Positions 8,012 to 15,800 of a stretch of 19,885 nucleotides of DNA are shown in pieces. The stretch lies in assembly GCA_043767025.1 (NCBI GenBank), contig JAYUHK010000176.1, positions 1 to 19,885 on the forward strand, read 5' to 3'. Made by a program: the position numbers and the translations under genes. The stretch is from JAYUHK01 sp043767025. Its GTDB lineage: Bacteria; Bacteroidota; Bacteroidia; Chitinophagales; Saprospiraceae. Numbering within the stretch: position 1 is the first letter of the stretch; every line of letters starts with the position of its first letter. Under the pieces are notes generated by a model. It saw nothing but the letters and a program-made list of their open reading frames with translations. It did no database searches and was not told where the DNA came from.

Positions 8012-9284
8012 CGATTAATGATTGATAAATGGTAAAAAGTTGATTACAATGGTCGGTAATATCAGGTACAAGCCCATTCGGCTCGTTTAAATAGCCGCGT
8101 TCGCCTAATGATTTCATTTTTTCGGCATTTTTTATAGCAAAGTTCATTTTTTCGGCTAAATCATTGCTATTTCGGTGTTCAAAAAGCAATCCATTCGCGA
8201 GATGCTGCACATATTCCGACATTCCACCAAAATCAGCAGTAATAACAGGTACTTTGCAGGCTTGCGCTTCGTGTATCACGAGCGGCGAATTTTCAGCCCA
8301 AATACTCGGCACCACAATACAATCTATGTTCGCAAAAACGTCATCTGCCAGATTTTTATTGACATATTCGCCCGCAAATTCAATCTTATTTTTGGATTTT
8401 TTGGCAATTTGTTTCAATGCTTTCGTGCTTTGCCCGTTGTCTCTGCCATAAATTTTGAGCGTCGCGGGCGCGGCTATTTGCATAAATGCGGTTATCAAAT
8501 CATGCACGCCTTTGGCAGGAATGTGCGTACCGATATAGCCAAAAGTGAAGGTCGTTTTTTCTTTTGATTTCTCGGTAGCGGTCAAATATTCGGTCGGAAA
8601 ACCATAATCAAGGTAAATAATTTTGGCTTCGGGAACGCCAAAATCGGTAATAAATCGGTTGCGTAAATACTGCGACGGAGCGATAAACACCTCAACTTTA
8701 TCTATAATCGCACGGGTTTCGGTCATACGGCGGTTCACCCAACCGCTCCAATTGTCAATATCTACTTGCGCCGTTTCGGCTTCGCCACCAAAATAAACTT
8801 TGTAGCAATCGGTCGCACATTTTCGGTCAGTTTGCCCCTTACACAACCTAAAATTATTCGCTTCGCCAATGCTGCGCGTCAAGAACTGCCCACGCGGACA
8901 CATCAACCAAAAGTCGTGCAGCGTAAAAACAATCGGTATATTTTGTCGGTTCAGCACGTCGACCAAACCAGTAGAAAGATGACTCAGATGACCAATATGC
9001 GCTACGTCGGGCTTGATTTGTAGTAGTAAACGGGCAAAATTTTCATCAATCCCGCTATGTTTGTAGCCGTCTTTGCCTTGCGGATTATTGACAAAATAAA
9101 AATCGAGGTTGTCGCCATGATTTTCTTGCCGTATCGCAAAGTCAGGCGCGTAGGGATTTTCCTCTCGTGTAAAAACCGAGACTTTATGTGTTTTGGCAAG
9201 TTTGGTGCATACGGACTGACTATACACCTCCGAGCCTGCGTTGTAGTTAGGCGGATAGCCGTGAATGATTTTGAGAATGTGCAT
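7998..9284 (-). CDS. Family 4 glycosyltransferase
   Basis: 428-aa GT-B fold glycosyltransferase. The N-terminal Rossmann domain starts MHILKIIHGYPPNYNAGSEVY and includes HDFWLMCPRGQF plus a nearby Cys cluster (CKGQTDRKCATDC). The C-terminal domain includes FGYIGTHIPAKGV and the family's E-x7-E region in ENSPLVIHEAQACKVPVI, where the nucleotide-sugar donor binds. It transfers a sugar from an NDP-sugar to an unknown acceptor. The ATG at 9284 gives a canonical GT4 start and lies 38 nt inside the end of the viperin gene. The radical SAM gene overlaps its 3' end by 14 nt. Base composition is clearly richer in GC than the viperin gene directly upstream, so the two genes probably have different histories. 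Confidence 0.9.
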   Translation of the reverse strand: MHILKIIHGYPPNYNAGSEVYSQSVCTKLAKTHKVSVFTREENPYAPDFAIRQENHGDNLDFYFVNNPQGKDGYKHSGIDENFARLLLQIKPDVAHIGHLSHLSTGLVDVLNRQNIPIVFTLHDFWLMCPRGQFLTRSIGEANNFRLCKGQTDRKCATDCYKVYFGGEAETAQVDIDNWSGWVNRRMTETRAIIDKVEVFIAPSQYLRNRFITDFGVPEAKIIYLDYGFPTEYLTATEKSKEKTTFTFGYIGTHIPAKGVHDLITAFMQIAAPATLKIYGRDNGQSTKALKQIAKKSKNKIEFAGEYVNKNLADDVFANIDCIVVPSIWAENSPLVIHEAQACKVPVITADFGGMSEYVQHLANGLLFEHRNSNDLAEKMNFAIKNAEKMKSLGERGYLNEPNGLVPDITDHCNQLFTIYQSLIDEKS

Positions 9285-10146
9285 ATTGGGTTGGTTGAAC
9301 TGTGGTATAATTTCCTTCGCGGCTCAAAAATTTAGAATAATTTATATTTATTTGACTTAAAGCATTTTCAACGCCTGTTTGTAAAATAGGAATTGAATAA
9401 TTATGTATTTTATTATTGCTATCAAAAAATCTTCCTAATGGGTCCACCATTAAATAAGAGCCCCTTATTATTTCAGCACTTTCTGGTACTATTTTTATTT
9501 TAGGGTTGATGTGTAGTTTATTTCTTGTATAGTAATCATCAAAATCTATATTACTAATGTTCATCAATTCAAACTGTTTATCATTTTGCCCAATTACTCT
9601 GGTTACTTGCAAGATTTTCCAACGAAAAGGGTTTAGTTCATTGATAAAAGGTGCTAATATTTCAGTAAAATTATACTGATGAACTACCGTATTAATCTTC
9701 AAATTAATATTAAATTCCTTACAAATAGCTGACAAGGCTAAAATTTTTGACAAATCAAGTGTTTTTCCATTTTGATGTCGTCCTGACTTTATGTTTGTTT
9801 CTTCATTAATGCTATCAATACTTAAAGTCAAAATATCAAGCGAATTAGCCACTGATTTTATCCAATCCAAATTAATTTGGCTACCATTGGTTACGATGCT
9901 TGTTTCAAATCCCATATTTTTGGCATGTTCAATTAATGGAATTATGTATTTTATTAAAGTTGGTTCGCCTCCTGCAAAATTAATTTTTTTAAATAAATTA
10001 CTATCAGCAAGTTTTGTGATTATTATTTCTGCATCTTTTTGTTGTATGTTACTTACAATGTCTATATCGTTGAAAGTTGCATAACAAAATTTACATTTAT
10101 AGTTGCAGGCTTTGATTAGATGGAAATTTACAGTGGTGATATTCAT
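9247..10146 (-). CDS. Prokaryotic viperin (pVip), antiviral radical SAM enzyme
   Basis: 299 aa. Viperins convert a nucleoside triphosphate (CTP, GTP or UTP) to the 3'-deoxy-3',4'-didehydro form, a chain terminator of viral RNA synthesis. The match spans the whole protein: ACNYKCKFC (Cys14, 18, 21), KINFAGGEPT (54-63), SIVTNGS, SIDSINEETN then GR (122), KINTVV, LNPFRWKILQ (171-180), VPES (220-223), SYLMVDPLGRFF (230-241), ILQTGVENAL, and FLSREGNY (273-280). All have counterparts in animal viperin. Usual ends come shortly after the R-G-G-x-Y element; here about 19 extra residues run into the glycosyltransferase start, so the true 3' end may have been lost. It sits 8 nt after the 99-aa gene, in AT-rich DNA. 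The nucleotide used cannot be told by eye. Confidence 0.9.
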   Translation of the reverse strand: MNITTVNFHLIKACNYKCKFCYATFNDIDIVSNIQQKDAEIIITKLADSNLFKKINFAGGEPTLIKYIIPLIEHAKNMGFETSIVTNGSQINLDWIKSVANSLDILTLSIDSINEETNIKSGRHQNGKTLDLSKILALSAICKEFNINLKINTVVHQYNFTEILAPFINELNPFRWKILQVTRVIGQNDKQFELMNISNIDFDDYYTRNKLHINPKIKIVPESAEIIRGSYLMVDPLGRFFDSNNKIHNYSIPILQTGVENALSQININYSKFLSREGNYTTVQPTQYAHSQNHSRLSA

Positions 10147-10154
10147 TTTATTAA

Positions 10155-10454
10155 TTATTTAATGGTTTGAAAGTGAGCATTTTTTTCTTTTAGGTATAAA
10201 TAGTTAGGACTATCGCACCAATAAGCAGTAATAATGAGGTTGAATTTTAGAATTAGGATAAGGCAAGTTTCGCTGTCTTTTGATATTGCTCTTTTTTTCA
10301 AAAAAGGAGCATATACAATTACTATCTCTTTTTCGTATCTGGTACGTTCTACATAAGGCAATATTTTATACAAAGTAGGGTCACCAATTCCTCTGTCCCA
10401 TTGACTATATAAAAAATGATTTGTTTTTTTGAACTCTAAAATTTGTTGGGTCAT
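10155..10454 (-). CDS. Unknown small protein upstream of viperin
   Basis: 99 aa, not confidently recognised. It is soluble, with no signal peptide or membrane segment and a mix of predicted strands and helices. Visible landmarks are HFLYSQWDRGIGDPTLYKIL near the N-terminus, a hydrophobic strand IVIVYAPF, ISKDSETCLILILKFNLIITAYW and a final PNYLYLKE. The pattern of an early (H)..R/W-D-R-G, a central strand and a late ITAYW strand is loosely reminiscent of small BECR/RelE-like or DUF4258-like proteins, but this is a weak visual resemblance. It is the first gene of the viperin operon (8-nt gap) and is divergent from the RtcR-like activator. A role as partner, antidote or effector is inference from position. 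Confidence 0.75.
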   Translation of the reverse strand: MTQQILEFKKTNHFLYSQWDRGIGDPTLYKILPYVERTRYEKEIVIVYAPFLKKRAISKDSETCLILILKFNLIITAYWCDSPNYLYLKEKNAHFQTIK

Positions 10455-10481
10455 TTATATTCTTATTTTATTAGTATACTT

Positions 10482-10497
10482 AACAAAATCATACCAA
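10482..10497 (-). promoter_or_regulatory. Imperfect sigma54-like -24/-12 element before the viperin operon
   Basis: On the minus strand the sequence reads TTGGTATGATTTTGTT, 28-43 nt upstream of the first ATG. TTGG fits the -24 element and TTG a -12 element. However, the spacing from GG to the second G is one base short and the -12 C is a T, so the match is imperfect. It is listed because the divergent gene encodes a GAFTGA-type sigma54 activator. Confidence 0.3.
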
Positions 10498-10540
10498 TTA
10501 AATATACTAAAATAAATCATTGATAATCAGTAAGTTATGA

Positions 10541-10548
10541 CAAAATTA
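10541..10548 (-). promoter_or_regulatory. Possible -7 box for the viperin operon
   Basis: Plus-strand CAAAATTA is TAATTTTG on the minus strand, an exact TAnnTTTG match and the same octamer as at 16025 and 18544. It would give a leader of about 80 nt before the 99-aa gene. It is an alternative to the sigma54-like element, or an additional basal promoter. Confidence 0.4.
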
Positions 10549-10588
10549 TAAATTATAAATAATATTATAATACCTATAAGAATTTTAT

Positions 10589-10596
10589 TACCTTTG
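10589..10596 (+). promoter_or_regulatory. -7 box of the activator gene, giving a near-leaderless transcript
   Basis: TACCTTTG lies only 4 nt before the ATG at 10601. With the usual placement of this box, transcription would start at or within a base or two of the ATG, so the mRNA should be leaderless or nearly so. Confidence 0.55.
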
Positions 10597-10600
10597 CTTT

Positions 10601-12409
10601 ATGAAAAATATATACATCACTTGGCATTACACTACACACGGAGTAGCCTACTTAAAGCATATTTTAAGTCAATTTTATATTAACAAGAAGATTCAACAAG
10701 AGTCTAAAATTTCATTTGACAAATTGAATCAAGTAGTATTAAATAAAACATTCGATAATCCTACAAAAGAGGGGTTTTGTTTTGACGAAATTGTTTACAT
10801 AACGGCTTCTCAAAAAGCGTTTGACAATCTATCAAGTAGAAGGTTCAGCTACAAAAATACCATATTGGAAGATGAATTAATTATTGAAAATAATCTAAAA
10901 GATGTTTTTGAAAAATTAATTTCAAATGAAGATATATACTATAATATTGACAAAGAAATTGATTTCATTCGAGAAAATTATCCAGAAAAATACGATGCTT
11001 TTACACAAGTAATTTGGCGTAATATTCAGCATTATCCTATTGTAGAGCAAATAAAATGGCTAAAAGAATTTTCAAATTTTAAAAATGTATATGTAGATAA
11101 TTTTAAAGTTGTCGAACTTCAAATTGATGATTTGAGAGATGAAAAATTGATTGCTGATAAAGTTGGGGATTGGTCAAGAAAATATTTTAGTAACAATAAA
11201 GAAGTAATGCCTGTAATCAATGTGTCGCTTGGTAGTAATGAAACACAAGTAGTCTGGCATATATTGGCTGAAGCACGTCAATTACCTATTAACACAAAAT
11301 TTATAAAAACGTACGATGACAAGTCGGATAATGCCAAAGAAAGATTTAAAAAATTTTCAATCAAAGAAATTCAAACGAATCTTATATCTTCTATTGGCTC
11401 TGAATTTAATATTTATAGCAGCACAAAATCGACTTTCCGCTCATTAGTTAATAAGAAAATGAAGCATTTCTTAAATTCAGGATTTTCAATTTTACTAATA
11501 GGGGAACGAGGTGTTGGAAAATCAAGAATTGCAGAAAGTGCAACCAAAGTATTTGTTGATAAAAGAGCTTTTATATCTGCTAATTGTGCCTCATTTGACG
11601 AGGATAGTAAAGCTGAATCGGAGTTGTTTGGTTACGAAAAAGGAGCATTTACTGGAGCAATAAATACTAAAAAGGGATTGATAGAAGAAGCAAATGGAGG
11701 TATTCTTTTTTTAGATGAAATTCATCATTTGTCAAAATTGGTACAAGCAAAACTTATGAAAGCTCTACAGACAGATGCAAATAATAAAATGGCTATTAGG
11801 CGTTTGGGTAGCAATTCAGAAACAAAGGTAGAATGTAGATTAATTTTTGCTACCAATAAAAATATTGAGGAATTAAAAACCTTTTTGTTACCTGACTTTT
11901 ATGATAGAATTGTACAACACGTAATTTTAATACCATCCTTAAGAGAAACATCAGAGGACAGGAAAAAAGATTGGGAAATGGTATGGAAACAACTTAAACT
12001 TGAAGGGGAAGCACCTATTGAATTAGAATTAGTAAATTGGTTGAAAACCTTGCCCTTGTACGGTAATTTTAGAGATTTAGAAAAAATAGCTATATATTAT
12101 AATGTTTATAATCAATTTGATGAAGAAACTAAAGATATGATTCAAGAAGCAACTCCTTTTCAATACGCAAAAAATGAGTTTAAATTGTACCATTCGCCTG
12201 TTGTACAGCTTGAAAAAGAAAAATATAATTTTGAATTATCGCAAAATACCAAAGAAATGATAGCAGGTTATTTATTTGAATTACAAGATTGGGCTGTGAA
12301 AAAATTTGGTGGTAGAAAAAAAGCTATCGCGCATTTTAGAAGCCTAAGAGATACAATCACCGAAAAAACTTTAAACGACTGGAAAAATAAGAAATCAATA
12401 AAATCCTAA
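10601..12409 (+). CDS. RtcR-like sigma54-dependent activator with CARF-like sensor
   Basis: 602 aa. The N-terminal 240 or so residues resemble the RtcR sensor domain. INVSLGSNETQVVWHILAEARQLP (about 206-229) mirrors the RtcR pattern of a TTGTH-like turn, then Q-x-x-W, then EARxLP. A central AAA+ domain follows: Walker A GERGVGKS (301-308), the sigma54-contact loop GAFTGA (348-353), Walker B GGILFLDE (366-373), and a sensor region with FATNKN. The C-terminus (about 555-602) has GGRKKAIAHF and TLNDWKN, a probable helix-turn-helix in place of the Fis type. RtcR proteins activate RNA-repair genes on sensing RNA ends; here the divergent neighbours are a small unknown gene and viperin, so control of viperin is inferred. 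A TACCTTTG box 4 nt before the ATG fixes the start. Confidence 0.88.
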   Translation: MKNIYITWHYTTHGVAYLKHILSQFYINKKIQQESKISFDKLNQVVLNKTFDNPTKEGFCFDEIVYITASQKAFDNLSSRRFSYKNTILEDELIIENNLKDVFEKLISNEDIYYNIDKEIDFIRENYPEKYDAFTQVIWRNIQHYPIVEQIKWLKEFSNFKNVYVDNFKVVELQIDDLRDEKLIADKVGDWSRKYFSNNKEVMPVINVSLGSNETQVVWHILAEARQLPINTKFIKTYDDKSDNAKERFKKFSIKEIQTNLISSIGSEFNIYSSTKSTFRSLVNKKMKHFLNSGFSILLIGERGVGKSRIAESATKVFVDKRAFISANCASFDEDSKAESELFGYEKGAFTGAINTKKGLIEEANGGILFLDEIHHLSKLVQAKLMKALQTDANNKMAIRRLGSNSETKVECRLIFATNKNIEELKTFLLPDFYDRIVQHVILIPSLRETSEDRKKDWEMVWKQLKLEGEAPIELELVNWLKTLPLYGNFRDLEKIAIYYNVYNQFDEETKDMIQEATPFQYAKNEFKLYHSPVVQLEKEKYNFELSQNTKEMIAGYLFELQDWAVKKFGGRKKAIAHFRSLRDTITEKTLNDWKNKKSIKS

Positions 12410-12459
12410 AATTCCATAAATTTGGTCACAATTCCCGTCCAAATTTTCAAAAAAGATAA

Positions 12460-12477
12460 AAATTCGTAACTATCAAG
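12460..12477 (+). repeat. 18-bp direct repeat, left copy
   Basis: AAATTCGTAACTATCAAG, identical to the copy at 13194-13211 and in the same orientation. The two copies bracket the decayed transposase. Confidence 0.8.
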
Positions 12478-13128
12478 TTGTAATAATAGGCGTTGTCATA
12501 TTGACCATTGCGTTGATAGCATGGTAAACAGATTGACTATTTTGATAGCAGTACCAATAACTGAACGAATAATTGCAAATAATTTGTTTTGTATCCGCAT
12601 TTTCAACGACTTGAATTTTATGCGTATGTGCTTTCTTTTTTCCTGAATATTTACGTTTTTGCTTGCTTGAACGCTTGATTTTTAATTTATTTCGGACTTT
12701 TTTTTTTGGTCTTTGAGCTGGTAATTCCGTCGCATCTATGAGTATTTCCTTGATTTTTTCGGCACTGATCAATACTTTTTTTCTATCTAATCTAAAATAA
12801 CCAGATGTTATCAAGATATTTTCTAACTTTACGATGGTGCGATGTACATTACTTTCAGCAAGTCTTTAGCTAAATCCAAGACGGAACAACGTGCGATATT
12901 CACGATAATATTCCAGCAGTAGTAAAAGTTGGTCTTCTATAGCAAGGTTGCTCTTTCGACCAGCTTTTTTTTATGCTTTATATCATATTGACGGACTATC
13001 AAAACCATTATTTCAAACACAAACTTTGAAACTCCTGTACATCGTTTGAATTTGGAGTGAGATAATTCACTAATTGTTGTATATTTTGAAAATTTCATCT
13101 CGCAATATAACAACTTTTTTTTAATCAA
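12473..13128 (-). pseudogene. Decayed IS5-type transposase
   Basis: The pieces read in order on the minus strand. An N-terminal 63-residue segment (KFSKYTTISELSHSKFKR) runs to an A8 run at 12972-12965. There the frame shifts into GRKSNLAIEDQLLLLLEYY and TLFRLGFS. An in-frame TAA at 12868-12866 follows, then LAESNVHRTIVKLENILITSGYF. The next part contains ILIDATELPAQRPKKK and a Lys/Arg-rich stretch, with the IDAT Asp as the first catalytic residue of the DDE triad. From about 12600 leftward the sequence no longer resembles a transposase, and the second Asp and the Glu are missing. So there is one frameshift, one nonsense codon and a C-terminal deletion: a dead insertion sequence. It lies between the viperin activator and the R-M genes. 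Confidence 0.85.
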
Positions 13129-13193
13129 CTTATACTTTTTTAAGTTTACAATTTAATAATTAAGTCAACTTATTTCAGGACAAGACAAACCAT

Positions 13194-13211
13194 AAATTCG
13201 TAACTATCAAG
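13194..13211 (+). repeat. 18-bp direct repeat, right copy
   Basis: AAATTCGTAACTATCAAG, identical to 12460-12477, 734 bp apart. It is too long for an ordinary IS5 target duplication. It could be IS-end sequence, a recombination scar, or a tandem duplication of the flank. Confidence 0.8.
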
Positions 13212-13231
13212 GATTTATACTAAGTTATACC

Positions 13232-13285
13232 ATAAGTATTTGTCAGTTATTTATGACCCAGTACTTAATTGTAGATTATAAGTAT
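13232..13285. promoter_or_regulatory. Candidate control-box repeats before the methyltransferase
   Basis: ATAAGTAT occurs twice, at 13232-13239 and 13278-13285. The second is inside GATTATAAGTATCATT and lies just upstream of the methyltransferase -7 box. The same core forms the centre of an inverted repeat at the C-protein promoter (16059-16072). These are plausible sites for the regulator encoded at 15801-16019. Confidence 0.45.
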
Positions 13286-13302
13286 CATTTTGTTTTTTTG
13301 TT

Positions 13303-13310
13303 TATCTTTG
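13303..13310 (+). promoter_or_regulatory. -7 box of the methyltransferase gene
   Basis: TATCTTTG, 27 nt before the ATG at 13338, giving a leader of about 20 nt. A candidate regulator site is centred about 22 bp upstream, around the -33 region. Confidence 0.6.
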
Positions 13311-13337
13311 TCAAGTTAATTTAAAGTCATTATTAAA

Positions 13338-15074
13338 ATGTTGGTAAAAGAACTTAAAAGCACAAATCAAATTTCGTCTTTTCTTGATATGATTGCTCTC
13401 GGTCAAAATGATTATGAGCAAGGTTTAAATAAGATAGAAAGAAAGAAAAATGGTGTTTTCTTAACCAATTCTGTTGATATAGTCGAAAATTTATTGGATG
13501 TTATAATAATTGATTCAGCAATTTTTGGTAAAAGAATACTTGAACCGTCTTGTGGTCAAGGAATTATTATTTTAAAATTGTTGTCCGACATTTATTTGAA
13601 ATTCCCTGATGCTTTATTGATTTCTAATTTTATAACAAATAATATTTTCTTTGTTGATGTCCAAGAAGAAATGGTCGAAAAAACAAAAAATAATATTCAA
13701 AAATTATACGATTTTCTTTTTGATGAAGATTTTCAAGGCTCGTTTAATGGAATTACCTGGGATTTTACAGATAAGGTTTCTCTTGGGTTATCTTTGTTTG
13801 ACGAAGTCAAACAAACTCCTTTTTCAGACTTGTATAATTCTTTTGATTATGTAATTGGTAATCCGCCTTATGTAACACTATATGGCAGAAGAGATAAAAA
13901 AGAAAATGAAGAGCAAAGAGTAAATTACTTAAATAATTATCATCAATTTCCAAGTTCAGTAAAAAATGGAAAACTAAATTTGGTAATGTTGTTTATAGAA
14001 CATTCTCTTGATTTTTTAAAAGAAAACGGCAAATTAAGTTTTATTATTGATGTTTCTTTTTTTGAAACTGCTTATGAGTTTACAAGAAAATATTTGTTAG
14101 AAAATACTATAATTGATGAATTGCAAGTTAATATTAAAGATTTTGATGTAGCAAGTGGTCAGGTAATTATTAAACTATCAAAAACTAAAAGTACAAATCA
14201 TAAAGTACAAATTATTGATCATAAAACAGAAAATCGTTATTTTGTAGAACAGTCAAGTTGGAACAATAAAAATGATGAGTACAAATTTAGATATAATGGT
14301 TGTTCGATTTCAAAGCAAATTTTAGATAAAGTAGAAGCAAAAAAAGATAAGACAATACTACAATTGTATCCCAATAAAAATCTGCGTACTTGTGTAATGT
14401 TGTTGGATATGGAAGATAAATTTACTTTCGTTGATAAAGGAATTAGGGCAGAAAATTTATTATATCCATATTATCAAGGTTCAAAAGCACTTTCAGAGAA
14501 ATATGGCAAACTGGATTTTAAAAAATATTTTCATTATGACAAACCTTTGCAAGATTTGATTAATGAAGAATTGAAAATTGAACTTATTAAACAAGGTGTT
14601 AAGAATAAAAAAAGATTAGGATTAGGCGAAACTATCATTTATGATAATCCAAAATTGTTTATTAGACAGTCTGCAAAAGAAATAGTATCTACAATTGATT
14701 TAGGAAAAAGCTCTGCGAATAATAGCCTTTATGTTTTTTCATTACGAGATAACTCGGTTAAATCAGTAGATTTTCTATATTTTTTATGTGGATTTTTGAA
14801 CACAGATTTTATAACATATTATGCACAACAAATGAATATAATAAGGTTTTCACAAGGCAAACAACCACAAATAAAAATTGGTGATTTAGGAACAATTTAT
14901 ATTCCGAACGATATAAATTTACAAAATGAGATTTCTAAATTTTGTAAAGAAATTTACACTGATTTTGATTCAAAAGATACTTTAAAAACTCAAATAGATA
15001 ATTTAGTTTACTCTTATTATGATTTGTCCACGTTAGAAATTGAGAATATTGAAAAAAGTATTAAAGATTTCTAA
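13338..15074 (+). CDS. Type II N6-adenine DNA methyltransferase
   Basis: 578 aa. SAM-binding motif I is LEPSCGQG (residues 68-75) and the catalytic motif IV is NPPY (175-178, in YVIGNPPYVTLYG). The motif order I before IV with an Eco57I/M.TaqI-like layout marks a gamma-class adenine methyltransferase, which protects host DNA from the partner nuclease. The C-terminal half (about 300-578) has no catalytic motif and should hold the target-recognition domain, so the recognition sequence cannot be read off. It converges on the nuclease gene and overlaps it by 14 nt at the 3' ends. Very AT-rich compared with dnaK, which supports horizontal acquisition. It appears intact. Confidence 0.9.
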   Translation: MLVKELKSTNQISSFLDMIALGQNDYEQGLNKIERKKNGVFLTNSVDIVENLLDVIIIDSAIFGKRILEPSCGQGIIILKLLSDIYLKFPDALLISNFITNNIFFVDVQEEMVEKTKNNIQKLYDFLFDEDFQGSFNGITWDFTDKVSLGLSLFDEVKQTPFSDLYNSFDYVIGNPPYVTLYGRRDKKENEEQRVNYLNNYHQFPSSVKNGKLNLVMLFIEHSLDFLKENGKLSFIIDVSFFETAYEFTRKYLLENTIIDELQVNIKDFDVASGQVIIKLSKTKSTNHKVQIIDHKTENRYFVEQSSWNNKNDEYKFRYNGCSISKQILDKVEAKKDKTILQLYPNKNLRTCVMLLDMEDKFTFVDKGIRAENLLYPYYQGSKALSEKYGKLDFKKYFHYDKPLQDLINEELKIELIKQGVKNKKRLGLGETIIYDNPKLFIRQSAKEIVSTIDLGKSSANNSLYVFSLRDNSVKSVDFLYFLCGFLNTDFITYYAQQMNIIRFSQGKQPQIKIGDLGTIYIPNDINLQNEISKFCKEIYTDFDSKDTLKTQIDNLVYSYYDLSTLEIENIEKSIKDF

Positions 15075-15798
15075 TTTTGTCTTCTTGTTCTTTATTCAAT
15101 TGCTTCAATAAATCAATATTGACTTCCGCTTGTTTAGCTGTTTTAACTTTAAGAATTCCTGTTTTAAAATTCTCTAATTCCTGGGTTGCTTTTTTCAATT
15201 TTCTTTCGTTTGATTCAATTTTCTTTTGCAAAAGAAAATCCAAAAATTCTTCTCTTGTTCTGTAAACCGTTTCAGAGAAGCCGTTCACTTGCATTTGATT
15301 TGCTGGGGTTATACGCATTGTTGGACTTACGTTTTTAAGGAAATAAGATTTTACGTAAAGGTTGTTATGTTTTACAAACTCCAAACCATTTTCAAACCCT
15401 TGGTAATAAACAATAATGTATGCCAAATAAAAATAGCCGTTTTGCATTAATGTTATAACCTTGTCAGGTGTTCCACTATCAGGATTTGTATCATCATTTT
15501 CTACGTTTACTGCTTTGAAGTCTATCCAAATAAGTTCTTTATGTCCATTGATTTCGAATATTGTTTGAACATCAAAAGGATTTTTAGTTTTCCCTTCTGG
15601 TGAAGCTAAAGACTCTTTGAAATATTGATGATTTTGAGTAAATTCAACAAACTTGTTTTCAAGAAATTTACTAATTCCATCTCCAACCCGTTCGCCTTTC
15701 TTAACTGCAATGTTTAATTTAGGATTTGTGTTGATTATATTTCCTACAAGTTCGTCTAATTGAGTTGTGATAAGTGTTTCGTATGCTTGAATGTCCAT
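15061..15798 (-). CDS. Type II restriction endonuclease, PD-(D/E)XK-like
   Basis: 245 aa, assigned from context plus a fitting catalytic pattern. NPFDVQTIFE (Asp76) is followed 17 residues later by WIDFK (Asp93, Lys95), the spacing of the PD-(D/E)XK nuclease core. An upstream helix with KFLENKFVEF (Glu48) is also typical. The C-terminal 50 or so residues are a Lys/Glu-rich coiled coil (KIESNERKLKKATQELENF). It would cut unmethylated foreign DNA at the site protected by the adjacent methyltransferase. It lies 2 nt downstream of the regulator gene, so the two share a transcript, and it converges on the methyltransferase with a 14-nt overlap. The sequence family and recognition site are not recognised. 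Confidence 0.78.
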   Translation of the reverse strand: MDIQAYETLITTQLDELVGNIINTNPKLNIAVKKGERVGDGISKFLENKFVEFTQNHQYFKESLASPEGKTKNPFDVQTIFEINGHKELIWIDFKAVNVENDDTNPDSGTPDKVITLMQNGYFYLAYIIVYYQGFENGLEFVKHNNLYVKSYFLKNVSPTMRITPANQMQVNGFSETVYRTREEFLDFLLQKKIESNERKLKKATQELENFKTGILKVKTAKQAEVNIDLLKQLNKEQEDKIRNL

Positions 15799-15800
15799 AT

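Noticed and set aside
12965..12972. A8 run as a programmed frameshift site of a living IS
   Set aside because: Some IS elements use such runs, but here an in-frame stop and loss of the catalytic C-terminus show that the gene is dead.
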